Made by a program: the position numbers and the translations under genes. This document shows positions 15,403 through 22,874 of a stretch of DNA of 64,000 bases, in pieces. The DNA is from Lentzea aerocolonigenes. GTDB taxonomy: Bacteria; Actinomycetota; Actinomycetes; Mycobacteriales; Pseudonocardiaceae. The notes under the pieces were generated by a model. The model ran no database searches. It was not told where the DNA came from and worked only from the letters and a program-made list of their open reading frames with translations. Where the stretch lies: assembly GCF_000974445.1 (NCBI RefSeq), contig NZ_BBOJ01000025.1, forward strand, positions 1 to 64,000. Reading direction: 5' to 3'. The first letter of the stretch is position 1. Every line of letters starts with the position of its first letter.

Positions 15403-17241
15403 CTAGGTGGTCTGGCGGCCGGGCAGGCGCCAGGTCTGGTTGAGCGGGCTGCCCTGGTTCACGGGGTTGCAGGTCCGCTGGTCGAGCAGGGCACCCGACG
15501 CGGTGGAGGCGTCCACGACCGCGACGCACTTGCCGCTGTGCCGGGCGACGAGCTGGAAGTCGGTGGGAGCACTGCCCGCGTAGGTGACCTTCCGCAGGGT
15601 GAACTGCTGGTTGGTCCCGCCGTTGCAGTTCCACTGGATGACCGCGGCACCGTCCGCTGTGGACACTCCGTTGACGTCCAGACACTTGCCCGACTGCTGG
15701 TTGGTGACGGTGAAGGTGTCGGCCGCTCCCGCCACCGGGTTGAAGTTCCACCGCTGCTCGTCAGCGGTGCCGCAGGTGACCTGCTGCTGCCGGGTGCCGT
15801 CGGCGGTGCTGCGGCCGGGGTTGGTCAGGCAGTGCTGCGAGTGCTGGGCGACCGCGGTGGACTGGAACGCCCCACCGGGAGTGCCAGACGGCGGCAGGAC
15901 CGTGATGGTGAAGGACTCGTCGACGTTCGAGTGCGGCAGGTTCACCGTGGTGCCGTTGTTGTTCAGCGTCACGACCGTGTCCACAGCGGTCACGGGCCCT
16001 GAGACGGCTCCGCCGTTGTTGTACGGGATGCGCTCTGCGAGCACGCGCACCTGGTTGTTCTTCACGATGCCCTCGGTGGCGTCCAGGCGCCGCAGGTTGA
16101 CCGCGATGTTGCCCGTCGTGCGACCGCCGCCGACCAGGATCTTGGCTTCACCCGGTGCCTTCGTCGCGAACCCGTCGTAGTTCTGGCTCGGCGTGACCGT
16201 GGAGATCTGGCCGGTCTGCGAGCCGTAGAAGCGGTAGACCCACCACTCCCCCTTCGGCTGGTGCTGCCCCGCCGAGTTGTGCACGAGCAGGTTGCCGAGG
16301 TCGTTGTGCAGGTTGCCGCCGCTGGCCCAGTTGGCGCGCAGGCCGTCCGCGCCCGCCCGTTCCAGCCGTGAGATGTACCACGAGCCGTCGCCGGGGTTCT
16401 GCTCGTTCGACGCGCCGTACTCGTTGATCTGGTACGGCCTCGGGTGCGGGATACCGCGCGAGTCGAGCGTCTGGTTCGCCACCTGCACGTTCGACACGGG
16501 GTCGCCGGGCAACGAGTGCCAGCTGATGATGTCGGGCACGGTGTTGGTGGAGCGCACGAAGTCCAGGTACTGCGGCCACCAGCCGCCGGTGGACGGCGTG
16601 CACGCGCAACTCGGCCCGACGATCAGCTGGTTCGGGAACTCCGCCCGGATGCGCTGGTACGTGCGGCGCCACAGCTCGAAGTACTGGGACTGCGGGCGGT
16701 TCCAGAAGATCGTGATGTTGGGCTCGTTCCAGATGTCCCACTGGACGGGGACACCGGTGGCCCGCACGTCGCCGATCAGGCGGGTGAGGAAGTTGTCGTA
16801 GTCGGTCCAGTTGCCGTTGTCACCGGGGAAACGGGAGATCCCGAACCCGTCGGCGCCCCACAGGTCGTGCGGCAGCAACACGAACTCGCCGCCCAGCGCA
16901 CGGGTGCGCAACAGCTGCGCGCGCGTCGAGTTCCACCGCCGGTCGTACTTCCCGGAGACCCAGCCGCCGGGACTGTCCAGCTGGGCACCGCCCGCGCGCA
17001 TGTACCGGAACTTCACGTCGCGGTAGAAGTTGTCCGCGGGCCCGGACGCGTTCTCGGTCATGCCGTAGATCCAGCCCGACGCCCGGTAGGTCGGAGCGCC
17101 GGCGCCTGTGGAGAAGTCGACGGCGATGGACTCGTCCGCCGCCCCCGCCGGCACCGTGAAGGCGAGGACGGACAACAGGGCCGTGAGCAGAGACAGGACC
17201 GCTCGGCGGCGGCCGCGCCACTTTCTCGTGGTGGTGTTCAC
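15403..17241 (-). CDS. Secreted GH39-like (clan GH-A) glycosidase with CBM13 lectin
   Basis: 612 residues from GTG 17241 (AAAGGAG five bases upstream). Twin-Arg-containing signal peptide about 1-35; (beta/alpha)8 catalytic domain about 40-340; beta domain about 350-450; CBM13 repeats about 465-612. The clan GH-A acid/base Glu is in WDIWNEPN (about residue 173) and the nucleophile Glu in PYQINEYGA (about 274), with RYMRAGGAQLD near the N-terminus. The layout fits GH39 beta-xylosidase-like enzymes, but GH30- or GH5-type relatives cannot be excluded, so the substrate is unassigned. It ends in a strong terminator and is 63 bp downstream of the inositol phosphate synthase gene. Confidence 0.82.
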   Translation of the reverse strand: MNTTTRKWRGRRRAVLSLLTALLSVLAFTVPAGAADESIAVDFSTGAGAPTYRASGWIYGMTENASGPADNFYRDVKFRYMRAGGAQLDSPGGWVSGKYDRRWNSTRAQLLRTRALGGEFVLLPHDLWGADGFGISRFPGDNGNWTDYDNFLTRLIGDVRATGVPVQWDIWNEPNITIFWNRPQSQYFELWRRTYQRIRAEFPNQLIVGPSCACTPSTGGWWPQYLDFVRSTNTVPDIISWHSLPGDPVSNVQVANQTLDSRGIPHPRPYQINEYGASNEQNPGDGSWYISRLERAGADGLRANWASGGNLHNDLGNLLVHNSAGQHQPKGEWWVYRFYGSQTGQISTVTPSQNYDGFATKAPGEAKILVGGGRTTGNIAVNLRRLDATEGIVKNNQVRVLAERIPYNNGGAVSGPVTAVDTVVTLNNNGTTVNLPHSNVDESFTITVLPPSGTPGGAFQSTAVAQHSQHCLTNPGRSTADGTRQQQVTCGTADEQRWNFNPVAGAADTFTVTNQQSGKCLDVNGVSTADGAAVIQWNCNGGTNQQFTLRKVTYAGSAPTDFQLVARHSGKCVAVVDASTASGALLDQRTCNPVNQGSPLNQTWRLPGRQTT

Positions 17242-17304
17242 GCCTGCTCCTTTGCAGGGAAAGGGTTGCGCAGCGGAGTCCAACCTGGTCGATCGATCGA
17301 TGTG

Positions 17305-18441
17305 TCAGAGGTTCCGGGCCCACTCGTGCAGTTCGCGGGCCTGTTCCGCGAGCCGGTGCTCGTCGCTGCCCAGCGGGTCCTTGAAGAAGAACGCGAGCGC
17401 GCCCTGGGCACCGGTCCGGCCCGCCGCGTGGGCGGCGGCCATCAGGCGGGCGAGGTCGAGCACCAGCGGGGCGGCCAGGGACGAGTCCAGGCCGCTCCAG
17501 GTCAGTTGCAGTGACATCCGCGCGCCGAGAAACCCTTCGAACGACACGTGATCCCACGCCGTCTTGCGTTCGCCGAGATCGGGAACGTGGTCGATGTGCA
17601 GGGGCGCGGTCACGTCCTCACCGAGCAACGCCGCCAGCCCCCTGGTCTTGGACGCCAGCTTGCTGTCCGCGTGCGCCGGGTCCTCCAGCGTGGCCCCGTC
17701 ACCACCGCCGAGCAGGTTCGTGCCCGTCCAGGACAGCACGCGCAGCGCTCGCGAGGTGAACATCGGTGCGAGCGCCGCCCGCACCAGCGTCTCCCCCGTC
17801 TTGCCGTCCCTTCCCGCGTAGGGCAGTCCCTTCGACACCGCCAGCTCGGCCAGCGCCGGCACCGCGACCCCGGTGGACGGTGTGAAGTCCACGAAGGAGC
17901 ACCCCGCCTGGAAAGCGGCGTAGGCGACGAGAGAGCTCGGCGGCAGCACGACGTTTCCCGGCACGGCGAGCGCTTCCTCCAGCGCGGCGAGCGAGTCGTG
18001 CTCGACCCGCACGGGTGGCTCGGTCGACGCCACGTTCACCACCACGACGCGGGCCAGCTCGTGCCGGGCGCGGAAGTCGGCGATGTCCTCAGCCAGCCGC
18101 CGGGCGGCGTCGGCCTGGCTTCCGGACGACGCCGCCGGGTCGTAACCGGGCCGGATCTCCGCGTCCGCGGTGTCCAGCCCGCTCGCGATGCCTCCCGTCA
18201 CGTCGTACGGCAGCACGCCGTCGCGCACCAGGGACTCGACCCGCTTCGCCAGCGGCGTGGTCACGATGTCGTGCCCGCCGACCACGAACGCGCCCCACGG
18301 TGCCAGGTCCGCGTCCAGCAGCTCGGTGACGCAGCCGACCGGCGGCACCAGACCCGCGCGCAACGCGAGCAACCCGCTCACGGCGGTGGTCGCCACCGAT
18401 CCCCTGGCACCGTTCAACCACAAGCCGATTCGTTCGGCCAC
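17305..18441 (-). CDS. ino1: Inositol-3-phosphate synthase (myo-inositol-1-phosphate synthase)
   Basis: NAD-dependent conversion of glucose 6-phosphate to myo-inositol 3-phosphate, feeding phosphatidylinositol, mycothiol or inositol pools. 378 residues, cytosolic. The N-terminal Rossmann start GLWLNGARGSVATTAVSG is followed by NVASTEPP, the substrate-site region DFTPSTGVAVPALAELA, GKTGETL, and the conserved LSWTGTNLLGGGDGATL. It is shorter than eukaryotic enzymes but normal for the actinobacterial class. ATG 18441 has GAGGAG-like purines upstream. It stands alone between the DJ-1 gene (425 bp gap) and the GH39-like gene. Why it lies inside a glycosidase locus is not evident. Confidence 0.9.
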   Translation of the reverse strand: MAERIGLWLNGARGSVATTAVSGLLALRAGLVPPVGCVTELLDADLAPWGAFVVGGHDIVTTPLAKRVESLVRDGVLPYDVTGGIASGLDTADAEIRPGYDPAASSGSQADAARRLAEDIADFRARHELARVVVVNVASTEPPVRVEHDSLAALEEALAVPGNVVLPPSSLVAYAAFQAGCSFVDFTPSTGVAVPALAELAVSKGLPYAGRDGKTGETLVRAALAPMFTSRALRVLSWTGTNLLGGGDGATLEDPAHADSKLASKTRGLAALLGEDVTAPLHIDHVPDLGERKTAWDHVSFEGFLGARMSLQLTWSGLDSSLAAPLVLDLARLMAAAHAAGRTGAQGALAFFFKDPLGSDEHRLAEQARELHEWARNL

Positions 18442-18866
18442 GACCGTCTCCTCTCGTCAGCCGACCCCGGCCGGCCTCTTCGCCGCCCGAGCTGAACGCC
18501 GTCGACGGTGAGCCGAAAGCGTTGCAGCGAATGAACTCCAGTGCCTCGGGCGCCCCGATGAGCCGGTGTGGCGGATCCGGTCGCGGCACAGCGAAGTCCA
18601 TTGTGGACAAAATGTGCCGAGACACACTCCTGTCCACGGGCGAACCAGGGCACGATCACGCCTGGGCGAGCTCACCATTGAGTCCTCCGAGCGCCGAGAA
18701 CCGCTGCGACAGCAGGGAATTCAGCCTTCCGCACAGTCAAACTAACGAGCCGCTTTTCACACGGCAAGGTCGTGACGGTGTCACATATCAGCCAAATTGG
18801 CCCCTTGACCCGGCAGTCGACGCAGCCCGCCCGACCGGAGCTGGTGCGAACGTCCATTGTGGATGA
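18442..18866. other. Intergenic region upstream of ino1
   Basis: 425 bp with no convincing gene. It should hold the ino1 promoter. The motif GTCCATTGTGGA occurs twice: at 18596-18608 as the perfect dyad GTCCA-TTG-TGGAC, and again from 18852 at the DJ-1 stop. No T-rich terminator is seen. Confidence 0.5.
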
Positions 18867-19433
18867 TCATTCGGCAGGAACACCCGCTTTCGCCAGCACC
18901 CGGAGGAACGCACGCGACCACTGGGGCAGGTCGGGCCAGCCCCGGCAGGACACCATCGCGCCGTCCACGACGTCCGGCCCGTCGGCGAAGGTGGCGCCGG
19001 CCTGCTCCACGTCGACCTTCAGCGGCGGGTACGCGGCGGTCGTTCGTCCGCGCAGAAGTCCCAGTGCGGCCGGGACCTGCGGGCCGTGGCAGATCGTGCC
19101 GACCGGGAGCTCGTGAGCGAAGAAGTACGCGACGATGCGGGCGACGTCCGGGTCCGTGCGGATGTACTCCGGTGCCCGGCCACCCGGAATCACCAGCGCC
19201 TGGTACTCCTCCGGGCGCACGTCCGCGAACGCCAGGTCCACGGGCAGCCGACGACCCGGCTTCTCCGTGTAGGCGTCACATCCCGGTTCGAAGTCGTGCA
19301 CCACCAGCTGCACCGGCCGTGTCGTGGGCGCGGCCACGACCACCTCGTGGTCGTCCTCCCGCAGCCGGAACAACGGGTACATCGAATCGAGCTCCTCCGC
19401 GGCGTCCCCCGCCAGCATCAGTACTCGTGCCAT
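18867..19433 (-). CDS. DJ-1/PfpI-family protein
   Basis: 188 residues from ATG 19433 (GAGGAAGG seven bases upstream). Class I glutamine amidotransferase-like fold. The nucleophile elbow is GTICHGPQV with the conserved Cys, the conserved Glu lies in the early AAEELD region, and LVIPGGRAPEYIR and GAMVSCRGWPD match the PfpI/YhbO branch. These proteins act as proteases, glyoxalase/deglycase-like or stress proteins; which one applies cannot be read from sequence. It follows the GH2 gene by 31 bp in the same direction, so it is probably co-transcribed with it. Confidence 0.88.
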   Translation of the reverse strand: MARVLMLAGDAAEELDSMYPLFRLREDDHEVVVAAPTTRPVQLVVHDFEPGCDAYTEKPGRRLPVDLAFADVRPEEYQALVIPGGRAPEYIRTDPDVARIVAYFFAHELPVGTICHGPQVPAALGLLRGRTTAAYPPLKVDVEQAGATFADGPDVVDGAMVSCRGWPDLPQWSRAFLRVLAKAGVPAE

Positions 19434-19464
19434 GCGCCTTCCTCTTTCCCCGTGCGGTTTTCGT

Positions 19465-22107
19465 TCAGTTCTGCGGCAGGAGTTGCCATTGCTGGTTGAC
19501 ACCGCCGTTGGCGGACCATTGCACGACCTGGGCTCCGTCGCTCGTGGACTGCCCGTACACGTCCGCCACGAGACCGTTGCCGACGTTGACGATCGTGAAG
19601 AACCCACCGGCCGCCGATCGCAGGAACCACTGCTGGTTGGTGCCCCCGTTCGCGGTCCACTGCTGCAGCTGCAGGCCCGTGGTGGACGACGAACCGTTGA
19701 CGTCGAGCACCTTGCCCGTCGCGTCGTAGCGCAGGGTGAAGGATCCGTTCTGCGCGGCGCTGACGGTCCAGGTCGCGTTCCCGCTCTGCTGCACGGCCTT
19801 GGCACCGTCGGCGGTGGAGTTGCCGGCGATGGCCAGCGGCTTGCCGCTGTTGCGGTTGACGATGCGGTACTTGCCGGGGGTGGGCCCCTGTCCGCCGCCC
19901 AGGGTGAAGTACTCGGCGGTGTCGGTGAACGTGGTGACGCCGGACTTGCCGGTGGACAGGACGAGGTACACCCGCGAGCCGCTCGCGGGAGTCGTGAAGG
20001 ACACCGGCTGCTGCACGCGCGAACCCAGCGGGACGGTGAGGGTCGTGCTGCCCGAGGCGATCACCGCACCGGTGGGGCTGTCCAGCCGGGCGCTCCAGGC
20101 GAAGTCCACGGCGGTACCGGTGAGGTCGTCGTTGAAGACGGTGATCGTGCGGTCGACCCTGGTGTTGCCGGCGAAACCGGGAACCGCCGACGCCAGCGGG
20201 AAGCCGCCGCTCGCGTCGGACACACCGGAGGCCGACCAGTAGGGCAGGTCGATCGCGGCGATCGGGTTGAACCCGGCCTGGACCCGCTGGATCTGGGCGT
20301 TGCTCCACGGGTCCGGCAGGTTGTCCGCGCCGTAGACGGGGCGCCCGCCCTCCTCCGGGGTGAAGTCCGTGGTCCGCACGCCGGGGATGACGCTCGCCCA
20401 GGCGGACAGCAGGGTGTAGGGCCGCAGGTCACTGGTGTCCTTGCCGCGCTTGGCGGCGGTCGCGGTGCCGAACCACGTGAAGCCCTGCTTGCTGCTGCAC
20501 GCCGGCCAGATGTACTCGCCCTCGCCGTCCGGCCGGCCCGCCACGGACCAGGTCTGTTCGCCGTAGCGGCCGGTGCCGTCGAGGTAGTGCGGGATGAGGT
20601 TGTAGTTGGCCTGCGTCATGCCGGGATACCGGTTGGGCGCCCCGCCGGGGGCCAGCTCGGTGATGATCGGCCTGGTGCCGTCAGCGCCGTTCACGGCCGC
20701 GTACAGGTCCTTCTGGAACTGCTCGGAGTCGGAGTCGGAGAGGTTCGGCTCGTTGACCTGGCTCCAGCGGATGATCGACGGGTGGTTGCGGTCGCGCAAA
20801 GTCAGCGCACGGGCGTGGGCCACCATGTTGGCGCGGCCCGCGTTGAAGTCCTGGGCGTTGCCGGCACCGCGGATCGCGGTCTCGTCGATGATCATCAGAC
20901 CGAGCTCGTCGGCCACGTCGAGCATGTACGGACTGGCCGGCTCCTGGTGGATGCGGACGACGTTGAAGTTGAGGCGCAGGTAGTTGTCGACCGCCTGCGG
21001 CCAGCCTCCGTTGCCGGCCGACGGCGGGAGGAAGCCCGGCAGCGTGTCGAACGCGTCGCCCTTGCCACCGTTGTCGATCCGGTCGTAGTTGGCGCCCTGC
21101 AGGTTGTCGCCGCGCACGTTCACCCGCACGCCGTTGAGGCGGTAGTACTCGCCGTTCTGGGTGCTTTCCCGGAACCCGAAGCGGTACGTGGCGTCGCTGG
21201 TGCGGCCGTCGTCGGTGGTCGCGCGCACCGACAGCCGGTGCAACTGGGCACGATATCCCTGCCGATACGGCACGTTCGGCCACCAGTACGAGGCCGCTCC
21301 GAGAGTCCACGCCACCGGACCGACGGTCACGGTCGCGGTGGAACGGGCCGCGACGGTGACCGTGCGGCTGGGCAGCGCGGGGTAGGCGAAGGCCTGTCCG
21401 TTGTCCGAGGCGAGCGTGCCGCCGAGGGTCACGGTGCGGGCGCCGCCGGAGGTGTTGGCGACCGTCACGTCGTAGGTCAGGGTCTGGTCGGTCACCGAGG
21501 TGCGGACGAAGGCGTCGCTCACGTGCACGGCCGGGTACACGCGCAGGAACGCCGAACGGAAGATCCCCTGCGGAACCGCCTCCGACCAGTTGGCGGCGTC
21601 GGGAACCAGGTACTTGCCCGCCGGCGTCTTCAACGCGTTGCGGCCCTTCACGTTCACGCTGATCGTGTGCGTCGCGCCGGGCGTCGTGAAGGCGGTGATG
21701 TCGAAGTTCGACGGCGTGTACGCGGTCGTCTGGGTGGCGACGACCCGTCCGTCGACCGACAGGGTCGCCTGGTGGTTCACCGCACCGAACTCGATCCACG
21801 CCGACTGCGGCTGCCCCGAGTCGGGGACCGTGATGGTGCGCGAGTACGTCGCCTCGGACACGTCGGTGAAGCCTTGCTTGTACCAGCCACCACCGGGCAC
21901 GGAGATCGTTGTCGCCGGGCGGCCCGCCGGCGTGAAACTCCACCTGCCGGCCAGGTCGACCGACTGTATCGCGGCCTCACCGGCGGCGACCCCGTTCACG
22001 TCTGCGACTGCGGGGGCCGAACCGGCCGCCGCGACCGGGACCGCCACCGCCGTACCGACCACAGCGAGCACCACCGCGACCACGGCCGCGAACCGCCCCC
22101 GAGACAT
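19465..22107 (-). CDS. Secreted GH2-family beta-glycosidase with ricin-type lectin
   Basis: 880 residues from ATG 22107 (AAGGAG nine bases upstream). Signal peptide about 1-35; GH2 sugar-binding jelly roll about 45-200 (RWSFTPAG...VPGGGWYKQGF); Ig-like domain about 205-310; TIM barrel from about 325 (GEYYRLNGVRVNVRGDNLQG, RIHQEPASP, LDVADELGLMIIDET) with the acid/base Glu in WSQVNEPNLSD at about 453; C-terminal beta domain; then RicinB-like repeats about 755-880 with WSANGGVNQQW. The barrel region after the acid/base departs from lacZ-type enzymes, so the nucleophile Glu is not pinned down and the sugar specificity is open. It is driven by the promoter at 22461-22489 through a long leader. 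Confidence 0.88.
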   Translation of the reverse strand: MSRGRFAAVVAVVLAVVGTAVAVPVAAAGSAPAVADVNGVAAGEAAIQSVDLAGRWSFTPAGRPATTISVPGGGWYKQGFTDVSEATYSRTITVPDSGQPQSAWIEFGAVNHQATLSVDGRVVATQTTAYTPSNFDITAFTTPGATHTISVNVKGRNALKTPAGKYLVPDAANWSEAVPQGIFRSAFLRVYPAVHVSDAFVRTSVTDQTLTYDVTVANTSGGARTVTLGGTLASDNGQAFAYPALPSRTVTVAARSTATVTVGPVAWTLGAASYWWPNVPYRQGYRAQLHRLSVRATTDDGRTSDATYRFGFRESTQNGEYYRLNGVRVNVRGDNLQGANYDRIDNGGKGDAFDTLPGFLPPSAGNGGWPQAVDNYLRLNFNVVRIHQEPASPYMLDVADELGLMIIDETAIRGAGNAQDFNAGRANMVAHARALTLRDRNHPSIIRWSQVNEPNLSDSDSEQFQKDLYAAVNGADGTRPIITELAPGGAPNRYPGMTQANYNLIPHYLDGTGRYGEQTWSVAGRPDGEGEYIWPACSSKQGFTWFGTATAAKRGKDTSDLRPYTLLSAWASVIPGVRTTDFTPEEGGRPVYGADNLPDPWSNAQIQRVQAGFNPIAAIDLPYWSASGVSDASGGFPLASAVPGFAGNTRVDRTITVFNDDLTGTAVDFAWSARLDSPTGAVIASGSTTLTVPLGSRVQQPVSFTTPASGSRVYLVLSTGKSGVTTFTDTAEYFTLGGGQGPTPGKYRIVNRNSGKPLAIAGNSTADGAKAVQQSGNATWTVSAAQNGSFTLRYDATGKVLDVNGSSSTTGLQLQQWTANGGTNQQWFLRSAAGGFFTIVNVGNGLVADVYGQSTSDGAQVVQWSANGGVNQQWQLLPQN

Positions 22108-22425
22108 GCTTGAACTCCTTGTCCGCCAGCCAGGAGTCGTCGTGCTGGCAACAGTTCCGAGTTGTGTCCACAACGGATAGACGTTCCGGGGGGGCGGCGG
22201 CGCTCCGGACGTGGTCCTTGGCGGACCGGAGAAGACGGGTGCTGGTGAACCCGGTCGGCGAGCTCGGCCCTGCGGCAGCTCAGCGAGGCGGCGAAGCGCG
22301 CCTGGTGGTGATCACAGGCGGCGCCACCGCGTCGGGCAGGAAGGTCTGGACAGAGTACGAGACAGCACTGTCACGGGTACTCCTCGAATCGAGGGCAGGG
22401 CCGCGCGCCGACACGCGCGATTCGT

Positions 22426-22443
22426 TTGTTGACCAGCGAACAA
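22426..22443. promoter_or_regulatory. Putative repressor operator downstream of the GH2 promoter
   Basis: TTGTT, 8 bases, AACAA; within it TGTTCGC and CAACA form a degenerate dyad on the minus strand. It lies about 20 bp past the -10 box, where a bound repressor would block transcription. It shares the half site TGTTCGC with the palindrome at 25581-25592. Confidence 0.4.
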
Positions 22444-22460
22444 TTAGTCGGACCGTTTCC

Positions 22461-22489
22461 ACGTTAGGGCTTGGGCCAGACCCGGTCAA
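22461..22489 (-). promoter_or_regulatory. Sigma70/HrdB-type promoter of the GH2 gene
   Basis: On the minus strand TTGACC at 22489-22484, exactly 17 bases, then TAACGT at 22466-22461. The boxes and spacing are close to the actinobacterial vegetative consensus. Confidence 0.6.
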
Positions 22490-22823
22490 TAGGTCATACA
22501 TGTTGCCCGAATGAGTCAGGTTGCTCCACAAGGCGCAAGCCGACGCCGATCAGCCGAGCCTCCCAGCCGTGCTGCCGACCAGGTCGTTGTCGAAACATAT
22601 GCGATCGCTACCAGTCCGTGGTCCGACGGCGGGAGACCGCCCACCGCCGTACGGACCACGGCCCCCTCGCACGGCCCACGATATTTGTATGACTCATTGC
22701 CGCTACCCTCTGATCAATTGGTGAACTGCTGATCAGTCTTGTGCGATCCCGTTCACCAGGTGGAGGCAGCACGAAACCCCGCCAGGCCGGAAAGTCCACA
22801 AGGGATGCTGAGTGATCCTCGGC

Positions 22824-22867
22824 GAAGGACGCTGTACCGCGGGAAAACTCACGGCACAGCGTCCTTC
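22824..22867 (-). terminator. Hairpin terminator of the beta-helix glycosidase gene
   Basis: Perfect 12-bp arms GAAGGACGCTGT/ACAGCGTCCTTC with a 20-base loop, 7 bp past the stop at 22875. Confidence 0.75.
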
Positions 22868-22874
22868 GAGTGGC

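Larger units (their letters stand above)
22108..22823 (-). other. Long leader and promoter region of the GH2 gene
   Basis: About 700 bp with no credible gene. It contains the promoter and operator listed separately, and a dyad GTTGTG-TC-CACAAC at 22161-22174 within the predicted 5' leader. The predicted start site gives a leader of roughly 350 bases, long for this kind of gene. The part beyond 22490 shows nothing recognisable. Confidence 0.5.
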
